From the NCBI GenBank assembly GCA_021795095.1, contig JAJYPU010000027.1, positions 1 through 16,834 of the forward strand: a DNA stretch of 16,834 nucleotides, read 5' to 3'. The stretch is from Actinomycetes bacterium. Its GTDB lineage: Bacteria > Actinomycetota > Acidimicrobiia > Acidimicrobiales > RAAP-2. The position numbers were made by a program, and so were the translations under genes. Shown here one piece after another: positions 14,429 through 16,834 of this stretch. The notes beneath the pieces are model-generated. The model was not told the origin of the DNA. It worked only from the letters and a program-made list of their open reading frames with translations, and did no database searches. Each line of letters opens with the position of its first letter. Position 1 is the stretch's first letter.

Positions 14429-15496
14429 GTGTTGACTGTCAACCCCACGACCGTGGACCCGATCCGCCGAGACACATCGTCTCGGCGGATCGGGCGCTTC
14501 GTGCGCCGACACGAAGAGGGGGTCTGGCGCGTCAGTGGACGCACCGCGTCCCTCATCCCCGTCGGCGCGCTGTTGTTCGTCGTCGTCGTACTCGCGCTCA
14601 AGGCGTGGCCAGCGATCAAGGTGAACGGGTTCGGCTTCTTGACGAGCACCGCGTGGCTACCCGGCAACACCTACGGTGGCGTCGAGCACGTCCACGGCGT
14701 GATGATTCCTGCCGGCGCGCGTTACGGGGCCTGGCCACTCATTGCGGGCACGCTGCAGACATCGGCGATCGCGATCATCATTGCACTGCCGATCTCCATA
14801 GGCACCGCCTTCGCCCTCACCGAACGACTGCCCCGGTGGATCGCGCAACCGGTCGGGTTCTTCGTGGAGATCCTCGCGGGCATCCCGAGCGTGCTCATCG
14901 GTCTGTGGGGCGTCTTGGTGCTGGGCCCATTCCTCGCCCACGACGTCTACCCGATCGTCGCCAACAATGTGCCCAACGTGCCGGTGCTGCGCTACTTCGC
15001 GGGATCCGTCGGGTACGGCGAGGGCCTGCTCACCTCCGGGCTCGTGCTCGGTCTCATGATCGTGCCGATCATCGCCTCGACGACCCGGGACCTGTTCCTC
15101 CAGGTGCCGCCCCTGCCCAAGGAGGGTGCCGAGGCGCTCGGCATGACCGACGCCGAAGTCGCACGACGGGTCACGATCCCCTGGGTGCGTTCGGGCATCA
15201 TCGGGGCCACCGTGCTCGGACTCGGACGGGCGCTCGGTGAGACGATCGCGGTCGCGATGGTGTCGGGTTCGGTCCTCGGGGCGATCGCGCCGAACGTCTA
15301 CGGGACCATGACGACGATCGCCGCCACAATCGTGAGCCAACTGGACTCAGCGGCGACCGACGGGACGGGCTTTGCTGTCTCGACGCTCGCCGAAGCAGGG
15401 CTCCTGCTCGCGGTTATCTCGATCGTCGTTAATTTGCTCGCGCGCTTCATCGTTGGGCGATCGTCGCGCATGTCCGCGCCGGTGGGGCGGTCATAG
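14429..15496 (+). CDS. pstC: Phosphate ABC transporter permease PstC
   Basis: 355 residues; one of the two membrane subunits of the Pst phosphate importer. About six hydrophobic helices, the first near residues 40-62 ([20 protein letters not shown]), and the EAA loop that contacts PstB in [20 protein letters not shown], followed by [12 protein letters not shown], typical of PstC. The start is uncertain: GTG 14429 lies only 3 nt after a GAGG, so TTG 14432 may be used, and GTG 14501 is a third option that would place the strong hairpin of 14458-14494 outside the gene. The gene follows pstS by 22 nt and precedes pstA by 2 nt. Confidence 0.92.
   Translation: MLTVNPTTVDPIRRDTSSRRIGRFVRRHEEGVWRVSGRTASLIPVGALLFVVVVLALKAWPAIKVNGFGFLTSTAWLPGNTYGGVEHVHGVMIPAGARYGAWPLIAGTLQTSAIAIIIALPISIGTAFALTERLPRWIAQPVGFFVEILAGIPSVLIGLWGVLVLGPFLAHDVYPIVANNVPNVPVLRYFAGSVGYGEGLLTSGLVLGLMIVPIIASTTRDLFLQVPPLPKEGAEALGMTDAEVARRVTIPWVRSGIIGATVLGLGRALGETIAVAMVSGSVLGAIAPNVYGTMTTIAATIVSQLDSAATDGTGFAVSTLAEAGLLLAVISIVVNLLARFIVGRSSRMSAPVGRS
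14431..14443 (+). promoter_or_regulatory. Palindrome overlapping pstC start codons
   Basis: GTTGAC-T-GTCAAC is a perfect 6-1-6 inverted repeat (in RNA a 5-bp stem with a CTG loop) that covers the likely pstC start codon. Folding could hide the start site. It is the first of three adjacent structures. Confidence 0.4.
14458..14494 (+). promoter_or_regulatory. Perfect 16-bp stem-loop in pstC codons 10-22
   Basis: CCCGATCCGCCGAGAC (14458-14473), loop ACATC, GTCTCGGCGGATCGGG (14479-14494), with no mismatch. It lies 51 nt after the pstS stop and encodes the cytoplasmic tail residues [12 protein letters not shown]. It is far more stable than expected by chance. It has no T-tract, so it is more likely an mRNA processing or stabilising barrier, or a translational attenuator, than an intrinsic terminator (inference). 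Confidence 0.75.
14497..14516 (+). promoter_or_regulatory. Third stem-loop at the start of pstC
   Basis: CTTCGTG (14497-14503), loop CGCCGA, CACGAAG (14510-14516). A 7-bp perfect stem only 2 nt after the 16-bp one. It covers the alternative GTG start at 14501. Confidence 0.5.
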
Positions 15497-15498
15497 CC

Positions 15499-16386
15499 GT
15501 GTCGATTGTCACGACGGGGTACCCGAAGACCGGCTGGCGACGAGCCAAGTCCGCGGGATTCCGGGTCTTCACCTGGGGATCCCTGCTCTTCGTGGTCGGC
15601 CCCGCCCTCTGGCTCATCATCGGCGTCGTCGTGCGCGCGGTGCCGAACTGGCGCTGGAACGTCCTCACGACGATGTCCCAGGGTACCAGCGGTGGTCTCG
15701 CCAACGCGATCGTCGGCACGGGTGTGCTGATGCTCGGCGTGCTCGTGATCGCGGGCACGGTGGGTGTCCTGACCGGCATCCACCTGTCGGAATTCGCGAT
15801 CAGTCGTCGGGGACGGGCCAGCGGCGGCACCATGCGCATCGCGGTCGACGTCCTTTCGGGCTTTCCATCCATCGTGCTCGGGTACGTGGGCTACGTCGCG
15901 CTCTGTGTCGGCCTGCACTGGGGCTTCTCCCTGCTACCGGCTCTCATCATCTTGTCGATGATGGTCGTGCCCTACATCGCCAAGTCGACCGAGTCAGCGT
16001 TGCGTCAAGTGCCCACGAACTACCGCGAGGGGGCCGAGGCGCTCGGCATGTCCACCGGGTACGCCCTGCGTAAGGTGGTCGTGAAGTCGGCGTTGCCCGG
16101 CATCGTGACGGGCCTGCTGATCGCCCTCTCGATTGCCGGCGGCGAGACCGCGCCGCTGCTCTACACCGCAGGCGTGACCAACAATCTGCCCACGTGGTCG
16201 ATCCTGCACCACCCGATCGCCTACCTGACCTACTACGTCTGGACCGACTGGAACCAGCCCTCGGCCGAGGCGCACATCGTGTCCTTCGACGCGAGCCTCA
16301 TCCTCGTGGTGATGGTGCTGGTGCTGCTCGTCGTGGCGAGGCTGATCGTCGCGCGTACCCAACGCCACGCCGAAGGCGCGCGATAG
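15499..16386 (+). CDS. pstA: Phosphate ABC transporter permease PstA
   Basis: 295 residues from GTG 15499, 2 nt after the pstC stop; a GGTGGGGCGG run about 8 nt upstream may act as ribosome binding site, and translational coupling with pstC is likely. It forms the phosphate channel with PstC. Hydrophobic helices start near residue 25 (VFTWGSLLFVVGPALWLIIG). The PstA motifs DVLSGFPSIVLGY, STESALRQVP, the EAA loop [21 protein letters not shown] and SIAGGETAPLLYTAG are all present. No phoU or two-component genes follow within the window; an amidase gene begins 79 bp later. Confidence 0.93.
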   Translation: MSIVTTGYPKTGWRRAKSAGFRVFTWGSLLFVVGPALWLIIGVVVRAVPNWRWNVLTTMSQGTSGGLANAIVGTGVLMLGVLVIAGTVGVLTGIHLSEFAISRRGRASGGTMRIAVDVLSGFPSIVLGYVGYVALCVGLHWGFSLLPALIILSMMVVPYIAKSTESALRQVPTNYREGAEALGMSTGYALRKVVVKSALPGIVTGLLIALSIAGGETAPLLYTAGVTNNLPTWSILHHPIAYLTYYVWTDWNQPSAEAHIVSFDASLILVVMVLVLLVVARLIVARTQRHAEGAR

Positions 16387-16431
16387 TCCGATCACCACCC
16401 ATCGAAGCGGTCGCGAGCGGGACCGGCGGGC

Positions 16432-16437
16432 TACCCT
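16432..16437 (+). promoter_or_regulatory. Possible -10 element TACCCT upstream of amidase
   Basis: A TANNNT match 28 nt before the amidase ATG, in the 79-bp gap after pstA. The implied leader contains the GGGGG ribosome binding site. No -35 hexamer recognised. Confidence 0.28.
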
Positions 16438-16465
16438 CGAGATGAGTCGAGACACGGGGGTGCAC

Positions 16466-16834
16466 ATGACGCGTGAACTATTCCAGGAGTCGGCGGGTTC
16501 ACTCGCGCGAATGATCCGAAGTGGCGAGACGACCGCCCGTGCGGTCGCCGAGGCCCACCTGGCGCGCATCGAGGCCGTGAACGGTGCCGTCAACGCCGTC
16601 GTCGAGGTACGCCCGGACGAGGTCCTGGCCGCCGCGGACGCCGCCGACGAACAGCTCGCCGCCGGACGCCCACTCGGGCCCCTGCACGGCGTGCCGTTCA
16701 CCGTCAAGACCAATATCGACGTGACGGGCTACGCGACCACCGAGGGGACCGCGGCGCTCGCCGACCGCGTGGCGCCGAGCGACTCGCCCACCGTCGAGCG
16801 CATGCGCGCCGCGGGAGGGGTGATGCTCGCGCGC
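16466..16834 (+). CDS. Amidase signature family protein, N-terminal part (runs off the window)
   Basis: ATG 16466 follows GGGGG at 16456-16460 with a 5-nt spacer and opens 123 codons to the window edge. The visible part has SAGSLARMIRSGETTARAVA and ARIEAVNGAVNAVV, then the conserved GPLHGVPFTVKTNIDVTGY with the lysine of the Ser-cisSer-Lys triad, and VERMRAAGGVMLAR. The two catalytic serines (GGSSGG region) lie beyond the window. Members hydrolyse amides and include GatA and many catabolic amidases; glutaminase function as GatA cannot be judged from this part. It has its own possible promoter and is probably not part of the pst transcript. Confidence 0.88.
   Translation, partial: MTRELFQESAGSLARMIRSGETTARAVAEAHLARIEAVNGAVNAVVEVRPDEVLAAADAADEQLAAGRPLGPLHGVPFTVKTNIDVTGYATTEGTAALADRVAPSDSPTVERMRAAGGVMLAR

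Noticed and set aside
14458..14494. Reading the 16-bp pstC hairpin as an intrinsic terminator after pstS
   Set aside because: There is no T-tract after it (GCGCTTCG follows) and pstC, which continues in frame, would be cut off; a processing or attenuating role fits better.
13609..14670. A 353-codon minus-strand frame across pstS and pstC
   Set aside because: Antisense shadow of two well-supported genes; no family resemblance.

Overview
This is a GC-rich window with very high third-position GC. It most likely comes from the chromosome of a free-living actinobacterium (Actinomycetota, possibly an Acidimicrobiia-like lineage). The grounds are the GTTCACC direct-repeat PHO boxes spaced 11 nt apart, TANNNT -10 elements placed 6 nt before ATG (leaderless style), an actinobacterial-type thymidine kinase and group III-like phosphofructokinase, and GTG starts. 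I see no mobile element, CRISPR array, rRNA or tRNA. No gene-free stretch exceeds 300 bp; the largest gaps are 155-175 bp and all lie between divergent genes.

Layout. 1-3011 is an aldehyde-oxidation module: an AcoD/ExaC-type aldehyde dehydrogenase and the start of a DUF779 protein on the minus strand, and a divergent AcoR-like GAF regulator that ends in a winged-helix/SARP-like domain instead of the usual sigma-54 AAA+ domain. Two inverted repeats sit in the shared promoter. 3085-4320 is an ACAD10/11-type acyl-CoA dehydrogenase. 4328-5959 (minus) is a YbjQ/UPF0145 gene with the strongest ribosome binding site in the window, followed by the bifunctional NAD(P)HX repair enzyme NnrD. 6055-6825 is a UPF0173 metallo-hydrolase; 6827-7492 (minus) is a histidine-bearing multi-pass membrane protein. 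7648-9983 holds a proline-iminopeptidase-like hydrolase and, 2 nt later, a PfkB sugar kinase that runs in frame into a PaaI-like thioesterase with no stop between them. 10010-10468 (minus) is a TrmO/TsaA-like protein, 10539-11135 thymidine kinase, 11132-12163 (minus) 6-phosphofructokinase.

12261-16386 is a phosphate-uptake locus in the unusual order pstB-pstS-pstC-pstA, with a clear PHO box before pstB and a degenerate one before pstS. The pstS/pstC junction carries three consecutive stem-loops, one with a perfect 16-bp stem, inside the first codons of pstC. The window ends in the 5' part of an amidase gene.

The window alternates between divergent and convergent units. Three of the four convergent pairs are separated by 7, 1 and -4 nt with no terminator, so stop regions are packed tightly. 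The observations most worth following are the structured pstS-pstC boundary, a similar long hairpin in the DUF779 gene, the stop-less kinase-thioesterase ORF, the split PHO regulation of the pst genes, and the PstS that lacks a lipobox cysteine. I did not find a clearly new defence or mobile system here.
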